DNA of 64,000 bases from Lentilactobacillus raoultii. Lineage in GTDB: Bacteria; Bacillota; Bacilli; Lactobacillales; Lactobacillaceae. Shown here piece after piece: positions 23,831 to 38,480 of the stretch (within the stretch, counting starts at the first letter, position 1; the number at the start of each line of letters is the position of its first letter). The notes below the pieces were generated by a model. It searched no databases and was not told where the DNA came from. It saw only the letters and a program-made list of their open reading frames with translations. The stretch is from NCBI RefSeq assembly GCF_900411375.1, contig NZ_LS422984.1:88510-152509 (forward strand), written 5' to 3'. A program made the position numbers and the translations under genes.

Positions 23831-25176
23831 TAGCCCATACCTCCTTTAATAAAGCCTTTTTCTGCAAACGTTTTGCGCAAACTCAACATGGCGGTGTAAG
23901 TTGCCAAGATATAAACTTTTTTAGTTGGGGCTTTTGGAATCATTGCAACAACTTTATCCAAATCAGGTTCAACCAAATGTTTCTTAGGGTCGACGCCGGC
24001 AACTTTAAGTCGGTAAGTAATATCTTTATAACGTTGACCACCGGTAATATACTGCTTAATGTTCATCTTTGGCAAGCGTTCGAACTCGCCGTCCCAAATC
24101 CAGCTGGTATCAATACCATCAGCGTAATTTGCGTTAAGCAAACCAATAAACGTAAAAGCATCCGGATCAGTTGAAATCATATCAATTACTTGGTTTAAAC
24201 CAACTGGATTTTTAACTAAGATCAAGGTGACCAGTTTACCGTCAACATTAATTTCTTCTTGTCGGCCGAAAATCCGTTTATCTTTCTCGAAAGCTTGCTT
24301 AGTTTGTGCCGGACTGACACCCATAAACCTGCCAACGGTATACGCGGCAAGTGCGTTATAGATGTTATAGACACCGCCTATATCAATTTTAATTGGTTCA
24401 CCGTCAATTTCAAAGCTGGACGATTTAGGCGTCAGTGACTTGATTTTATTTAAAGCAAAATTCAACTTTGGTCGGTGGTACCCACAATTTGGGCAGAAAT
24501 AATCGCCCAAATTGGCGTAACTGATAAAATGATAGTGAAGGATATGTTGACATTGGGGACAAAGAACGCCATCTGTGTTTGGCGTTGCTTTGATGTCACC
24601 TTTGGGTTGATTATCAAATCCATAATAAATGATTGGATTTGGTAATTGCTTGGAATGAAAAATCGGTGCATCTCCATTGGCAATAATGGTGGCATTAGGG
24701 GCCAAAGCGACGCCGTTTAAAATTTTCTGATAAGTCGTGTAGATTTCACCATAGCGATCCATTTGATCCCGAAAAATATTAGTGAAGACAAATGCTTTAG
24801 GCTTGATATATCTGGTTACTTTAATAACGTTGGCCTCATCAACCTCTAAAACTGCCAGGGGTCGTTTGCCTTTGGGCCTTGAAGCGTGAAGAAACGTGGT
24901 GATAATTCCCTGTTCCATGTTAGAACCGGTTGGGTTTGTTAGAATGTTTTCATATTTTTCCTTTAAGACTTGAACGGTCAGCGCAGTTGTCAGTGTTTTA
25001 CCATTAGTACCAGTGATCACGATGACGTCGTAGTTGCGTCCCAGCGTTGCCAGAATGTCCGGATCAAGTCTTTTAGTGATTTTTCCAGGTAACGAACTGC
25101 CTCCCTTAAAGAAGGTGTGGAGGAACCAGTAAGATGATTTACCAGCTGCCGTTGCGATTGAACTTTTTAAAGACAT
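23830..25176 (-). CDS. murT: Lipid II isoglutaminyl synthase, Mur-ligase subunit
   Basis: 448 residues, Mur ligase fold. The P-loop is ITGTNGKTLTT (~55-65); a Cys4 zinc ribbon (CPQCxxxL...FCPNCGYHRP) sits at ~205-235; the C-terminal DUF1727 domain carries the GatD-binding region. It activates the lipid II D-Glu with ATP for amidation. ATG 25176 has AGGAGT upstream. Operon with gatD. Confidence 0.96.
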   Translation of the reverse strand: MSLKSSIATAAGKSSYWFLHTFFKGGSSLPGKITKRLDPDILATLGRNYDVIVITGTNGKTLTTALTVQVLKEKYENILTNPTGSNMEQGIITTFLHASRPKGKRPLAVLEVDEANVIKVTRYIKPKAFVFTNIFRDQMDRYGEIYTTYQKILNGVALAPNATIIANGDAPIFHSKQLPNPIIYYGFDNQPKGDIKATPNTDGVLCPQCQHILHYHFISYANLGDYFCPNCGYHRPKLNFALNKIKSLTPKSSSFEIDGEPIKIDIGGVYNIYNALAAYTVGRFMGVSPAQTKQAFEKDKRIFGRQEEINVDGKLVTLILVKNPVGLNQVIDMISTDPDAFTFIGLLNANYADGIDTSWIWDGEFERLPKMNIKQYITGGQRYKDITYRLKVAGVDPKKHLVEPDLDKVVAMIPKAPTKKVYILATYTAMLSLRKTFAEKGFIKGGMG

Positions 25177-25355
25177 AGCTCTTTACTCCTTTAGTAATGA
25201 AGTGATTCGTACACTTAAACAAACTCTTAGTTTATCATATTGCTGTTAAATAAGGGGAAAATGTGTTGAATATAGGTAATTCTTAACGATCATCTCGAAA
25301 TCCGGATAAATTTCTGTATAATGGAGAAGAAGCTGTTAAGGAAAAGGGTGAAAAA

Positions 25356-25928
25356 ATGGCGCAACTCTTTTATCGCTATGGAACGATGAATAGTGGCAAA
25401 ACAATTGAAATTATCAAAGTAGCTCATAACTATGAGGAGCAAAATAAAAGTGTTATTATTATGACTAGTGCGCTTGATACCCGAGAAAAACAAGGGATGA
25501 TCGAGTCAAGAATCGGTCTGGAAAGACGAGCAATTCCGATATATGATGAAACTAATGTTTTTAAACAGGTTTTTGACACCAACCCACATGCCAGTTGTGT
25601 GTTAGTTGATGAAGCCCAATTTTTAAAGAAAAAGCACGTTTTTGAATTGGCACAGATTGTTGATGAATTGCATATTCCTGTGATTGCGTTTGGCTTAAAA
25701 AATGATTTTCAAAATCATCTATTTGAAGGTTCAGAAGCGCTTTTGCTGTATGCAGACAAGATTGAAGAAATGAAAACCATTTGTTGGTTTTGCGGTAAGA
25801 AGGCCACAATGAACTTGAGATTGCACGACGGCAAACCAGTTTACGAAGGTGCCCAAATTCAAATGGGTGGTAATGAATCCTATTATCCGGTATGTCGCCG
25901 ACACTATTACAATCCACCGATTGAATAA
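25356..25928 (+). CDS. tdk: Thymidine kinase
   Basis: 190 residues. P-loop GTMNSGKT (8-15), Walker B-like VLVDEAQFL (~86-94) and lid region; zinc-binding Cys in CWFCGKKA and VCRRHYYN. It phosphorylates thymidine in the salvage pathway. ATG 25356 follows AAAAGGG. First gene of the tdk-prfA-prmC-tsaC-glyA group, 19 bp from prfA. Confidence 0.97.
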   Translation: MAQLFYRYGTMNSGKTIEIIKVAHNYEEQNKSVIIMTSALDTREKQGMIESRIGLERRAIPIYDETNVFKQVFDTNPHASCVLVDEAQFLKKKHVFELAQIVDELHIPVIAFGLKNDFQNHLFEGSEALLLYADKIEEMKTICWFCGKKATMNLRLHDGKPVYEGAQIQMGGNESYYPVCRRHYYNPPIE

Positions 25929-25946
25929 CAGAGAGAGGAATTATTA

Positions 25947-27032
25947 ATGGACGAAATATTTGATAAATTACAGGCCGTTGTTGATCGGTATGATGAACTT
26001 AATGAACTGATTAGTGATCCTGAAGTGATTGCTGATACTCAAAAATTTATGAAGCTTTCAAAAGAAGAGGGCGAGTTACGCGATACAGTTGCGGCATACA
26101 ACAAGTATAAAAAAGTTACGAAGCAACTTGATGACGATGAAGAGCTGCTTCGTGAAAAAATCGATGATGCTGATTTTGAGACCATGGTTAAGGATGAAAT
26201 TGCCGATTTTAAGGATCAAAAGGCAAAACTGGAAGATCAATTAAAAGTCATGCTGTTGCCGAAAGATCCAAATGATGATAAAAATATTATCATGGAAATT
26301 CATGGCGCTGCCGGCGGTGATGAGGGTAGCTTATTTGCTGCAGATTTATTTAGTATGTACTCAAAGTATGCAGAACGACAAGGTTGGAAAGTTGAAGTAG
26401 TCGATAAAAGTGAGACTGAAGTAGGCGGATTTAAAGAAATTGTCTTGATGATTACTGGAGATAAGGTTTATTCCAAGTTAAAGTATGAAAATGGGGCTCA
26501 CCGAGTTCAACGAGTTCCAGTGACGGAATCTGCCGGTCGAGTGCATACGTCAACGGCAACGGTTGGGGTGATGCCTGAGGAAGAAGATGTTGACATTGAT
26601 ATCGACCCAAAGGATATTCGAGTTGATGTTTATCGATCTTCTGGAGCCGGCGGTCAGCACATTAACAAAACTTCTTCGGCTGTTCGAATGACACATTTGC
26701 CAACCGGAATTGTTGTGGCAATGCAAGATGAACGATCTCAACAACAGAATCGTGCCAAAGCCATGAAAATTTTGAAGGCCAGAGTCTATGATTACTATGC
26801 ACAACAAGAACAGGACCAATATAATGCGGAACGAAAGTCAGCGATTGGGACCGGTGATCGTTCAGAACGAATCAGGACATATAATTACCCGCAAAACCGA
26901 GTAACAGATCATCGGATTGGGCTGACATTAAATAAACTGGATAAAGTAATGAACGGAGAACTTGATGATATTATTGATGCATTGATTTTATCCGACCAGG
27001 CTAAAAAACTCGAGAATTTAACCCATGAATAA
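25947..27032 (+). CDS. prfA: Peptide chain release factor 1
   Basis: 361 residues. The GGQ motif is in [13 protein letters not shown] (~230-242), followed by the basic loop and a tail ending LENLTHE; the stop-codon recognition region ([13 protein letters not shown]) is PAT-like (RF1). It releases peptides at UAA and UAG. The stop overlaps prmC by 8 bp, linking it to the enzyme that methylates the GGQ Gln. Confidence 0.98.
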   Translation: MDEIFDKLQAVVDRYDELNELISDPEVIADTQKFMKLSKEEGELRDTVAAYNKYKKVTKQLDDDEELLREKIDDADFETMVKDEIADFKDQKAKLEDQLKVMLLPKDPNDDKNIIMEIHGAAGGDEGSLFAADLFSMYSKYAERQGWKVEVVDKSETEVGGFKEIVLMITGDKVYSKLKYENGAHRVQRVPVTESAGRVHTSTATVGVMPEEEDVDIDIDPKDIRVDVYRSSGAGGQHINKTSSAVRMTHLPTGIVVAMQDERSQQQNRAKAMKILKARVYDYYAQQEQDQYNAERKSAIGTGDRSERIRTYNYPQNRVTDHRIGLTLNKLDKVMNGELDDIIDALILSDQAKKLENLTHE

Positions 27033-27891
27033 GCCAAAAGCCCCAACGTATTTTGAAGCCCGGAAATGGGCTTCTTTTCGTATTCAAAACTATTCTGAAT
27101 TGGATATGTATGATGTTGACTTCCTGCTGCAAAAGCGATTCGGCTTTTCAACAGCCGACATGTTGATTCATTATCACGACCAGATGCCACCCGATCGTTG
27201 GCAACAATTTCAAACTGACCTTAACCAGCTTCTGTTGGGCAAACCTGTTCAATATATTGTTCAGCAGGCTGATTTTTACGGGATGACTCTGACAGTTAAT
27301 CAGCATGTTCTAATTCCTAGGGTTGAAACTGAAGAACTGGTTGATTGGATTTTAAGTGAAACTAACGATAAGAGTCAAGAACCGCTTTCCGTTTTGGATA
27401 TTGGCACTGGAAGTGGTGCCATTGCCATTGCATTAAAAAAGAACCGTCCTGATTGGCAATTATCTGCTAGCGATATTTCAACAGAGGCATTAAAAGTTGC
27501 CAAAGAAAATGCTAAAAATCAGGGAACTACCATTAATTTTATTGTCAGCGATGTTTTTACAAAAATTAAATCGGCTTTTGACATCATTGTTTCGAATCCA
27601 CCTTATATTGCGACAAATGAGGAGGCTTACATGGATCGACAGGTTCTCAATTATGAGCCTAAAATAGCTTTATTTGCGGCTGATAAGGGACTTGCGATAT
27701 ACAAACGGTTGGCTGAGGGGCTCAGTTCTCATTTAAAACCGGCTGGAAAATTATTTGTTGAAATTGGGTTTCGACAAGAAAGTGCAGTTGAACATATTTT
27801 TAAGACACAACTGCCAAAGTCGAAAGTAAGGGCGAGACATGATATTACAGGAAACCAGCGAATGATTGAATTGGATAAAGGAGACAAGTAA
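27025..27891 (+). CDS. prmC: Release factor glutamine methyltransferase
   Basis: 288 residues. N-terminal helical domain; SAM site [14 protein letters not shown] (~124-137); catalytic NPPY motif in VSNPPYIAT (~191). It N5-methylates the Gln of the GGQ motif of release factors. Overlaps prfA by 8 bp and its last base is the first of tsaC, so the three are translationally coupled. Confidence 0.97.
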   Translation: MNKPKAPTYFEARKWASFRIQNYSELDMYDVDFLLQKRFGFSTADMLIHYHDQMPPDRWQQFQTDLNQLLLGKPVQYIVQQADFYGMTLTVNQHVLIPRVETEELVDWILSETNDKSQEPLSVLDIGTGSGAIAIALKKNRPDWQLSASDISTEALKVAKENAKNQGTTINFIVSDVFTKIKSAFDIIVSNPPYIATNEEAYMDRQVLNYEPKIALFAADKGLAIYKRLAEGLSSHLKPAGKLFVEIGFRQESAVEHIFKTQLPKSKVRARHDITGNQRMIELDKGDK

Positions 27892-28913
27892 TGGAAACTT
27901 TAATGCTAACTAAGAAAGAAATTGATCAAGCCGCGGCTTTAATTCGCCAAGGTGAATTGGTTTCTTTTCCGACTGAAACCGTTTATGGCTTAGGAGCCGA
28001 TGCAACTAATGAGGCGGCAGTTAAGAAAGTATACGCAGCCAAAGGGCGCCCCAGTGATAATCCGTTAATCGTTACCGTGTCATCTGAAGAAATGGTGCAA
28101 AAATATGTTGACCACATCAGTTCAGATGCCCAAAAGTTGATCGATCGATTTTGGCCGGGCTCATTAACAATGATTTTTAAACTTAAGCCGCATGCGTTAT
28201 CAAAAGCGGTTACCGGTGGGCTCGAAACAGCAGCTTTTCGATTTCCCAACAACCAGTTGACACTTGATTTAATAACCAAAGCCGGTGTTCCAATTGTTGG
28301 ACCATCTGCCAATACGTCGGGTAAGCCAAGTCCCACTACGGCGAAACACGTTTACCATGATTTGAACGGCAAGATTGCGGCGATTCTGGATGATGGGCCA
28401 ACAACCGTTGGTGTAGAATCAACGGTCCTGGATATGTCTGTTGAAACACCGTCAATTTTACGACCCGGAGCAGTAACCAAAGATGATATTGAGAACGTCA
28501 TTCACCGAAAAGTGATCGACGAATTGCATCATGTTGGGACCAATCAAACACCCAAAGCCCCGGGCATGAAGTATAAACACTATGCGCCAAATGCTCAAGT
28601 CTACATTGTGGATCCGGATGATAGTTGGTTGGAAGTTGCCAAATGGATCGAAGAACATCCCCAACCAGTCGGCGTTATGGCCTTTGACCAAGTGATTTCA
28701 TCAATTGACTGGCCAATGAACGCCCAATTGATTACGCTTGGAAGTAATTCCCGAACAGCAAGCCATGATTTGTTCGCAGATCTTCGGGAATTCGACAATC
28801 ATCCGGAAATAAAAATAATTTTTACTCAAGGCCTTAAGCCGTCTGGGATTGCTGAAGCTTATATGAATCGATTGAACAAATCCGCTGGGCAAATGCATTT
28901 CAAGCAGTTATAA
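27891..28913 (+). CDS. tsaC: Threonylcarbamoyl-AMP synthase
   Basis: 340 residues, the long Sua5/YwlC form: YrdC domain (~10-205; PTETVYGLGADA, KGRPSDNPLI, ARPG-like LRPGAVT) plus a C-terminal Sua5 domain. It makes L-threonylcarbamoyl-AMP for t6A37 in ANN-decoding tRNAs. It starts on the last base of the prmC stop. An earlier in-frame choice does not exist; ATG 27903 is an alternative. Confidence 0.96.
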   Translation: METLMLTKKEIDQAAALIRQGELVSFPTETVYGLGADATNEAAVKKVYAAKGRPSDNPLIVTVSSEEMVQKYVDHISSDAQKLIDRFWPGSLTMIFKLKPHALSKAVTGGLETAAFRFPNNQLTLDLITKAGVPIVGPSANTSGKPSPTTAKHVYHDLNGKIAAILDDGPTTVGVESTVLDMSVETPSILRPGAVTKDDIENVIHRKVIDELHHVGTNQTPKAPGMKYKHYAPNAQVYIVDPDDSWLEVAKWIEEHPQPVGVMAFDQVISSIDWPMNAQLITLGSNSRTASHDLFADLREFDNHPEIKIIFTQGLKPSGIAEAYMNRLNKSAGQMHFKQL

Positions 28914-28952
28914 TCATATATATACCAAATAAAAAATAATGAGGTGTTGCAG

Positions 28953-30191
28953 TTGAACTACGATTACAAACAGGAAGATCCCGAACTATGGGATGCAATC
29001 GCACATGAGGAAAATCGCCAAGAACATAACATCGAATTGATTGCTTCTGAGAACATCGTTTCGAATGCAGTTCGAGCCGCCCAGGGATCCGTTTTAACCA
29101 ATAAGTACGCGGAAGGTTATCCGGGCAAACGTTACTATGGTGGATGCGAATTTATTGATGTTGTTGAACAATTGGCAATTGATCGGGCTAAGGAATTGTT
29201 TGGCGCTGAATATGCAAATGTTCAACCACATTCCGGATCTCAGGCAAATCAAGCGGTTTATGCAGCATTGCTAAAACCGGGTGATAAAATTTTAGGCATG
29301 GGGTTGGACGCCGGCGGCCATTTAAGTCATGGTGCCAAGGTCAGCTTCTCCGGAAAATTGTATGACGCTTATTCATATGGTCTTGATCCGAAAACCCAAT
29401 TGATTGATTATGATCAAGTGGCTAAAATCGCCGAAGATGTTCAACCAAAATTAATTATTGCCGGCGCTTCTGCCTATAGCCGGATTATCGATTGGGATAA
29501 ATTCCGTGCAATTGCAGATTCAGTTGGCGCTTATTTAATGGTTGATATGGCCCATATTGCGGGATTGGTAGCAGCTGGCCTTCATCCTAGTCCGGTACCG
29601 GTTGCCGATGTTGTGACAACGACCACCCATAAGACACTCAGGGGACCACGTGGAGGTCTGATTTTAGCGAAAGCAAAGTATGCCAAAAAGTTAAATTCGG
29701 CCGTTTTCCCAGGCAGTCAGGGTGGCCCGCTGGAACATGTTATCGCTGGAAAAGCCGCTGCTTTTTATGAAGATTTGCAACCCTCATTTAAGAAATATGC
29801 TGAACAGATTATTAAGAATGCTCAAGCAATGGCCTCAGTTTTTCAAGCTTCAGACCGGGTGTCTGTTTTGACCGGTGGGACAGATAATCATTTGATGACC
29901 ATTAATTTGACTCAGACTGGCTTAAATGGGCAGGAACTTCAAAATACGTTGGATACCGTTCACATTACCACTAATAAAGAATCAATTCCTAACGATCCTT
30001 TGCCACCTTCGAAAACCAGTGGCCTTCGTTTAGGAACTCCAGCAATTACGACCCGTGGATTCGATGAAGAAGACGCGAAACAAGTCGCCAAACTGATTCT
30101 CCAAGTTATTGGTGACCCAACTAATGATGCTAACTTAAAGGAAGTTGCTGCTAAAGTTGAACAGTTGACTCAGAAACATCCTTTGGATTAA
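28953..30191 (+). CDS. glyA: Serine hydroxymethyltransferase
   Basis: 412 residues, PLP-dependent fold type I. The PLP Lys is in [16 protein letters not shown] (~225). It interconverts serine and glycine with tetrahydrofolate to make one-carbon units. I chose TTG 28953, 6 bp after GAGGTG; the in-frame GTG 28944 is within the ribosome site. It follows tsaC by 39 bp. Confidence 0.97.
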   Translation: MNYDYKQEDPELWDAIAHEENRQEHNIELIASENIVSNAVRAAQGSVLTNKYAEGYPGKRYYGGCEFIDVVEQLAIDRAKELFGAEYANVQPHSGSQANQAVYAALLKPGDKILGMGLDAGGHLSHGAKVSFSGKLYDAYSYGLDPKTQLIDYDQVAKIAEDVQPKLIIAGASAYSRIIDWDKFRAIADSVGAYLMVDMAHIAGLVAAGLHPSPVPVADVVTTTTHKTLRGPRGGLILAKAKYAKKLNSAVFPGSQGGPLEHVIAGKAAAFYEDLQPSFKKYAEQIIKNAQAMASVFQASDRVSVLTGGTDNHLMTINLTQTGLNGQELQNTLDTVHITTNKESIPNDPLPPSKTSGLRLGTPAITTRGFDEEDAKQVAKLILQVIGDPTNDANLKEVAAKVEQLTQKHPLD

Positions 30192-30288
30192 TGGTTAATA
30201 TTTTTTACACCATTTAAAAGTAGAATTGCGACAGGTCGAACAAAGTTTTTGATAAAATCGATTTTCAGAAATTTTGTGTTGTGTGTCG

Positions 30289-30323
30289 AAAAGCCGAAAC
30301 TAATTTTAGTTTCGGCTTTTTTT
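30289..30323 (+). terminator. Terminator after glyA
   Basis: AAAGCCGAAAC pairs with GTTTCGGCTTT and is followed by a T run. Confidence 0.9.
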
Positions 30324-30345
30324 ACGAAATTGCACCTGTTATATG

Positions 30346-30354
30346 TGATACAAT
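30346..30354 (+). promoter_or_regulatory. Extended -10 promoter of upp
   Basis: TG-A-TACAAT with no good -35 box, 32 bp before the upp start codon. Confidence 0.55.
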
Positions 30355-30385
30355 TATCTAGAAATAAAAAAAGGAGTGGGAATAA

Positions 30386-31015
30386 ATGGGTAAGTTTCAA
30401 GTCATGGATCATCCGCTGATTCAGCATAAGTTAACAATCATTCGGGACAAAAACTGCGGGACTAAAGAATTCCGTGAAATTGTTAATGAAATTGCAAATT
30501 TGATGGCGTTCGAAGTTACTCGCGATATGCCTTTGGAAGATGTTGATGTTCAGACTCCTGAAGGTGTTGCACACGCCAAACAAATTTCTGGTAAGAAAGT
30601 CGCAATTGTCCCTATTTTGCGTGCCGGTATTGGGATGGTTGACGGCATTTTGGATTTGATCCCAGCTGCCAAAGTAGGTCACATCGGGATGTATCGTGAT
30701 GAGAAAACGTTGGAACCGCATGAATATTTTGTTAAATTGCCGTCTGATATTGATCAACGGCAAATTTTTGTGGTTGATCCGATGTTGGCAACGGGTGGCT
30801 CATCGATCATGGCGATTGATGCTTTGAAGAAGCGTGGCGCCTCAAACATTAAATTTGTTTGCCTGGTGGCGGCTCCAGAAGGTGTCAAGGCACTTCAAAA
30901 AGCGCACCCGGATGTTGACATTTATGCGGCTGCTTTGGATCAAAAGTTAAACGATAAAGGTTACATTGTTCCTGGTCTTGGAGATGCTGGCGACCGATTA
31001 TTTGGAACCAAGTAA
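30386..31015 (+). CDS. upp: Uracil phosphoribosyltransferase
   Basis: 209 residues. PRPP site [12 protein letters not shown] (~125-136) and uracil-binding [12 protein letters not shown] at the C-terminus (~197-208). It converts uracil and PRPP to UMP in salvage. ATG 30386 follows AAAGGAGTGG. A terminator (GATTGCA/TGCAATC plus TTTTT, 31025-31052) follows, so it is a single-gene unit. Confidence 0.97.
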   Translation: MGKFQVMDHPLIQHKLTIIRDKNCGTKEFREIVNEIANLMAFEVTRDMPLEDVDVQTPEGVAHAKQISGKKVAIVPILRAGIGMVDGILDLIPAAKVGHIGMYRDEKTLEPHEYFVKLPSDIDQRQIFVVDPMLATGGSSIMAIDALKKRGASNIKFVCLVAAPEGVKALQKAHPDVDIYAAALDQKLNDKGYIVPGLGDAGDRLFGTK

Positions 31016-31024
31016 TCAAAATTT

Positions 31025-31052
31025 GATTGCAACTATTTGCTGCAATCTTTTT
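31025..31052 (+). terminator. Terminator after upp
   Basis: GATTGCA pairs with TGCAATC, followed by TTTTT. Confidence 0.85.
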
Positions 31053-31292
31053 CGTTACGCACTAATTGTGAGTCAGAAAATTTACAAATGATCAAATATT
31101 GACCAATGAGCGGTCTCATATTTACGGGCCTTGACGTTGTGAAAACAAAGTGGTAAAAGTTATTAAATTTAATAATTATTCGGAAGTAATTTATCGGCTC
31201 TTTCATTTTATTTTCAGTTTTTAATGTGACAAGTCGTTGTAAGTTGCGTCAAGTCCCTAATCTGGCGGGGAGTATAGCGTGTCAATATTGTT

Positions 31293-31321
31293 TTGAATTT
31301 TGTAATGAATGGTGGTATAGT
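31293..31321 (+). promoter_or_regulatory. Promoter of the atp operon
   Basis: -35 TTGAAT (31293-31298), 17-bp spacer and -10 TATAGT (31316-31321), giving a ~125-nt leader before atpB. The 438-bp gap 31016-31453 contains the upp terminator and this promoter; I see no atpI gene in it. Confidence 0.6.
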
Positions 31322-31453
31322 TTCAATTGTATTTGGATGCTGAGATGTATTCATTACCATCGCAAAGTTCACTTTGGTATTAATGTCTTCCCGACCGAAT
31401 AACCAGATTGACCAGCTTGCGTAGATTATGTCGTAGAAAGAGGTGAGATTTGA

Positions 31454-32176
31454 ATGACCATTGGAGGGTCTAATCATACTTTTACATTCTTAGGACTGAC
31501 GTTTAACGCAGGTAACATGATTTCAATTTTGATCGCTTGTTTGATCGTTTTAGCGCTAGTCTTTGCGCTTTCCAGGCACATTACAATGAAACCTGGAAAG
31601 TCACAAAACGTTCTGGAATATGCCGTTGATTTTACCAACGGGATTGTAGGTGGTTCAATTCCCGGAGAAGCAAGTAAGATGTTAGGCTTATGGGGCTTTA
31701 CATTATTTATGTTCTTGCTGGTCGCCAATAACATGGGACTATTTTTGCACGTTGACGTCTCAGGCATTACGTATGTGAAAAGCCCGACTTCTGATCCGGT
31801 TGTGACGATGACCTTTTCTCTTATGACCCTAACGCTTGCCCAATTTTTGGGTGTTCGCACTTTGGGTTATAAGAAACACTTTGAGAATTATCTCAAACCG
31901 TTTAAGCCATTTTTAATTGTTAACCTGTTTGAGGAATTCACCAATTTCTTGACGCTGGGTTTACGATTGTTTGGTAACATTCTTTCAGGAGAAATGCTTC
32001 TGACAATGATTACTGGAATGGCAACTGGCGGAGGACCGGTTATGTGGATAGGTATGTTACCACTTGAACTGATCTGGCAAGGCTTCTCAGTCTTTATTTC
32101 TTGTATTCAGGCCTATGTTTTTGTGACATTGTCGTCTGTGTACATTTCTCAAAAGATTGAGGTAGAAGAAGTATAA
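31454..32176 (+). CDS. atpB: ATP synthase Fo subunit a
   Basis: 240 residues with five or six membrane helices. The essential Arg is in LGLRLFGNILSGE (~173), and the C-terminal helix holds Gln (SCIQAYVFVTLSSVYIS). It forms the proton half-channels against the c-ring. ATG 31454 follows AGAGGTGA. First gene of the eight-gene operon atpBEFHAGDC; atpI is absent. Confidence 0.97.
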   Translation: MTIGGSNHTFTFLGLTFNAGNMISILIACLIVLALVFALSRHITMKPGKSQNVLEYAVDFTNGIVGGSIPGEASKMLGLWGFTLFMFLLVANNMGLFLHVDVSGITYVKSPTSDPVVTMTFSLMTLTLAQFLGVRTLGYKKHFENYLKPFKPFLIVNLFEEFTNFLTLGLRLFGNILSGEMLLTMITGMATGGGPVMWIGMLPLELIWQGFSVFISCIQAYVFVTLSSVYISQKIEVEEV

Positions 32177-32191
32177 ACAACATATTTTTAA

Positions 32192-32419
<228 letters not shown>

Positions 32420-32463
32420 TTAGACTAGTATTGCTAAAATAACAAAGAAGGAGGTGCCAATTA

Positions 32464-32973
32464 ATGTTTTCATATTCGGTAGTTGGAGCTCAACTTTATA
32501 CCGGTGACATGGTGTTTGTTATGATCAGTTTCTTGATCTTAATGTATTTGATCAAACTGATTGCATGGAAGCCGATTACTAAGATGATGCAAAAGCGTTC
32601 TGATAAGATCGCAAGTGATATTGATTCCGCGAAGGATTCCCGTGATAAAGCAGCTGAACTTGCCAAACAGCGTCAAGCTGAGTTGGATAAAACTCGTGAA
32701 GATGCCAACAAGTTAATCACCACTGCTAAACAGAACGGTCAGCAACAGCGCGAACAAATCATTGAGGATGCTCGAAATGAAGCATCTAATCTTAAGAGTT
32801 CTGCTGAGAAGGATATTGAACAACAGCGACAAGAAGCTTTGGCTAATTCTCGTAAAGATGTGGCAAGCCTTTCAATTGAAATTGCATCCAAGATCATTTC
32901 AAAAGAATTGAATGAAGAAGATCAAAAAGGGCTGGTCGATTCTTACATTGAAGGGTTGGGTAAGCAGAAATGA
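32464..32973 (+). CDS. atpF: ATP synthase Fo subunit b
   Basis: 169 residues: one N-terminal membrane helix (~15-33) and a long charged coiled coil typical of the peripheral stalk. ATG 32464 after GGAGGTGCC; overlaps atpH by 4 bp. Confidence 0.96.
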   Translation: MFSYSVVGAQLYTGDMVFVMISFLILMYLIKLIAWKPITKMMQKRSDKIASDIDSAKDSRDKAAELAKQRQAELDKTREDANKLITTAKQNGQQQREQIIEDARNEASNLKSSAEKDIEQQRQEALANSRKDVASLSIEIASKIISKELNEEDQKGLVDSYIEGLGKQK

Positions 32974-33512
32974 AATCAACGAATGTAACAGCAGCCAAAA
33001 AATATGCCAAAGCAATGTTTGAAGTTCTGACAGATGCTAAGGACCTTGAAACTGGTTATGCTGATTTAATTGAACTTCGTAAAGTTTTTGTTGCCAATCC
33101 CAAGTTGATTGATATTCTTGATGATATTCGAGTTAGCGACGATCAAAAAAAATCATTACTGGCTCCTATCACCGAAAATGCATCAGATTTTATTAAGAAC
33201 TTCTTGAAAGTAGTCGCTAGTTATCGACGATTCCCTGACATTATTGCCATTATCGATCAATTTCAAAAGTTATATGAAGATGATAAAAAAATTGTTCGAG
33301 CAGAAGTTGTCTCGGCAACTAAATTGGATAGTGATCAGCAGGATCGTTTAGCCAAAGCTTTTGAGAAGCGGGTTGGTGCCGCTAAGGTCATTTTTGACAC
33401 GAAAGTGGACAAGTCACTTATCGGTGGGATCGTCATTAAATCTTCCGATGTCATTATTGATGGCAGTGTTAAAACTCGGATTAATAAAGTAAAGGATTTG
33501 CTGTTGAACTAA
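32970..33512 (+). CDS. atpH: ATP synthase F1 subunit delta
   Basis: 180 residues; N-terminal helical domain (~1-105) and C-terminal domain with the conserved [20 protein letters not shown] segment. It joins the peripheral stalk to alpha3beta3. Starts within the atpF stop region (4-bp overlap). Confidence 0.96.
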   Translation: MKSTNVTAAKKYAKAMFEVLTDAKDLETGYADLIELRKVFVANPKLIDILDDIRVSDDQKKSLLAPITENASDFIKNFLKVVASYRRFPDIIAIIDQFQKLYEDDKKIVRAEVVSATKLDSDQQDRLAKAFEKRVGAAKVIFDTKVDKSLIGGIVIKSSDVIIDGSVKTRINKVKDLLLN

Positions 33513-35108
<1,596 letters not shown>

Positions 35109-35130
35109 TTTTTAAGGAGGGTGAGATTAC

Positions 35131-36051
35131 ATGCCTGCTTCGCTTAACGATGTTAAACATCGGATTACTTCTACAAAGAAGACGCGTCAAATTACCAATG
35201 CGATGGAAATGGTTTCGCAAGCTAAGTTGAATCAAATTCAAAAGCATACGGCAAGTTACGCGGAATATGCAAGCCAAGTAAAATCTGTAGTTATGCATTT
35301 AGCTCAGTCGCATATTCTTGACGGGCTAAAATCCTCAGGTCATTCAGCAGATAATGATCAGTCTAAAACTAAGAGAACTGCCTATTTAGTTATCACCTCC
35401 GATCGTGGAATGGTGGGTAGCTATAATGCCAATGTCATTAGAGACTCTAATGAGTTCATCAGTAAACATTCCGGCGGTTCAAATGATTATACGATTATCG
35501 CTGTTGGCGGTAATGGTTCTGATTTTTATAAGAAACGCGGTGAAAACGTTTCTTATGAGTATCGGGGTGTAAGTGATGTACCGACATTCAACGAAGTGCG
35601 TCAAATTGTCAAAATGATTACATCGATGTATGATAAAGGTGAATTTGATGAGTTGTATGTTTGCTACGAACACTTTGTTAACCGTTTGATTTCTCGATTC
35701 AGAGCCGAAAAAATGCTTCCGATTGATAGTGAAGCAATTCAGGGTGAAGCAAGTCAAGAAATTAAAACCAAAGAATTAAGTGCTGAGTATGATGTTGAGC
35801 CATCTGAAAAAGAAGTATTGAGTGTCGTATTGCCGCAGTATTCTGAAAGTTTGGTTTATGGTGCGATTTTGGATGCTAAAACATCCGAACACGCTTCCAG
35901 TGCAACTGCAATGAAGTCAGCTTCGGATAATGCCGATGATTTGATTTCTTCGTTGGAGTTGCAATATAACCGAGCTCGTCAAGCAGCAATTACGACTGAA
36001 ATTACTGAAATCACTGGTGGTCAGGAAGCTCTTAAGTCAGATAACAATTAG
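35131..36051 (+). CDS. atpG: ATP synthase F1 subunit gamma
   Basis: 306 residues. Conserved N-terminal helix ([20 protein letters not shown]) and C-terminal helix ([16 protein letters not shown]) form the rotor coiled coil. ATG 35131 follows AAGGAGGGTGA. Confidence 0.97.
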   Translation: MPASLNDVKHRITSTKKTRQITNAMEMVSQAKLNQIQKHTASYAEYASQVKSVVMHLAQSHILDGLKSSGHSADNDQSKTKRTAYLVITSDRGMVGSYNANVIRDSNEFISKHSGGSNDYTIIAVGGNGSDFYKKRGENVSYEYRGVSDVPTFNEVRQIVKMITSMYDKGEFDELYVCYEHFVNRLISRFRAEKMLPIDSEAIQGEASQEIKTKELSAEYDVEPSEKEVLSVVLPQYSESLVYGAILDAKTSEHASSATAMKSASDNADDLISSLELQYNRARQAAITTEITEITGGQEALKSDNN

Positions 36052-37515
<1,464 letters not shown>

Positions 37516-37528
37516 GGAGGGAGTTTAA

Positions 37529-37948
37529 ATGGCTGACAGTTCAGTTATTAACATTAGTATTGTTACTCCCGATGGACAAGTTTATGAGCATCGCGCTGCT
37601 GACATGATAGTTGTTTCAACACAATCGGGACAACTTGGAATCATGGCTAATCACGTGCCAATTATTGCAACTTTGGATGTTGATGAAACTCGAGTTAAGT
37701 ATGGCGATCAAGAAGACGAAATTGCTGTAAATGGTGGTTTCATCGAGTTCTCAAATAATATTGCAACGATTGTGGCTGATAGTGCTGAAAATCAAAGTGA
37801 TATTGATGTTGCTCGAGCAGAAAATGCTAAGGAACGTGCTCAGAGATTGATTTCTGAGGCCCGTCAAAAGCATGATCAGGCAGCTTTGGATCGAGCGCAA
37901 GTTGCGTTACGAAGAGCAATTAACCGAATTAATGTTGCTAAAAAATAA
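37529..37948 (+). CDS. atpC: ATP synthase F1 subunit epsilon
   Basis: 139 residues: beta-sandwich (~1-88) and C-terminal helical hairpin (~92-139). Couples rotor to catalysis and can inhibit ATP hydrolysis. ATG 37529 follows AGGGAGGGAG. End of the operon. Confidence 0.96.
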   Translation: MADSSVINISIVTPDGQVYEHRAADMIVVSTQSGQLGIMANHVPIIATLDVDETRVKYGDQEDEIAVNGGFIEFSNNIATIVADSAENQSDIDVARAENAKERAQRLISEARQKHDQAALDRAQVALRRAINRINVAKK

Positions 37949-37965
37949 TTAAAAATGATTGAATG

Positions 37966-38003
37966 AGATCGAGGCAAGCGTTATTGTTGCTTCGGTCTTT
38001 TTT
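37966..38003 (+). terminator. Terminator of the atp operon
   Basis: GA(T)CGAGGCAA pairs with TTGCTTCGGTC, followed by TTTTTT. Confidence 0.85.
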
Positions 38004-38199
38004 CATTTGATAAGATAGAAGAATCAACTTGTTTTCCAGCAATCGCGAACAATGTGTGATAGTGAACAAATGTCCTCTTTTTTCACTAAAAAACTTGATG
38101 TTTCTTGATTTAATGGCCTTCTAAAAAGCGGTGATCTGATCGATAAACGCACACTATTTCTAAAAAAGTGCGAAAAGAAGAGACAAGTTTCCGTCTTTA

Positions 38200-38208
38200 T
38201 GATATAGT
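38200..38208 (+). promoter_or_regulatory. Extended -10 promoter before DUF1146-murA
   Basis: TG-A-TATAGT, 25 bp before the DUF1146 start codon; the -35 region is poor. The 38004-38199 stretch shows no gene. Confidence 0.5.
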
Positions 38209-38232
38209 TGTCAGTGAATTGGGGGAATTTTG

Positions 38233-38463
38233 ATGAAAATGATTGGCATTCAAGCCATCGTAACACTTGTTACGTATTTTCTATTTATTGCAATGGCATT
38301 TAGGAGTGTTCAAGAAATCCACATCGAGCGTTACATCCCTCTTCGTGCTTTGCCAGGGAGACTATTGATCGTGCTGTTGTCAATTACGATTGGCTATGCA
38401 TGTGCGCAATTTTTCCTTTCGGTAATCACTAATATTCAAAATTTAATTTATCTTTTTAAATAA
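38233..38463 (+). CDS. DUF1146 family membrane protein
   Basis: 76 residues, two membrane helices (~6-24 and ~44-66) with a conserved basic loop ([15 protein letters not shown]). The family (YwzB-like) sits between the atp operon and murA in many Firmicutes; function unknown. ATG 38233 follows GGGGGAA; TTG 38230 is an alternative. Upstream of murA by 17 bp, so co-transcribed. Confidence 0.9.
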   Translation: MKMIGIQAIVTLVTYFLFIAMAFRSVQEIHIERYIPLRALPGRLLIVLLSITIGYACAQFFLSVITNIQNLIYLFK

Positions 38464-38480
38464 ATGTAGGAGGCGTTCTT

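Noticed and set aside
31016-31453. Possible atpI gene in front of atpB
   Set aside because: No frame in this gap gives a membrane protein of atpI size; it holds only the upp terminator and a promoter.
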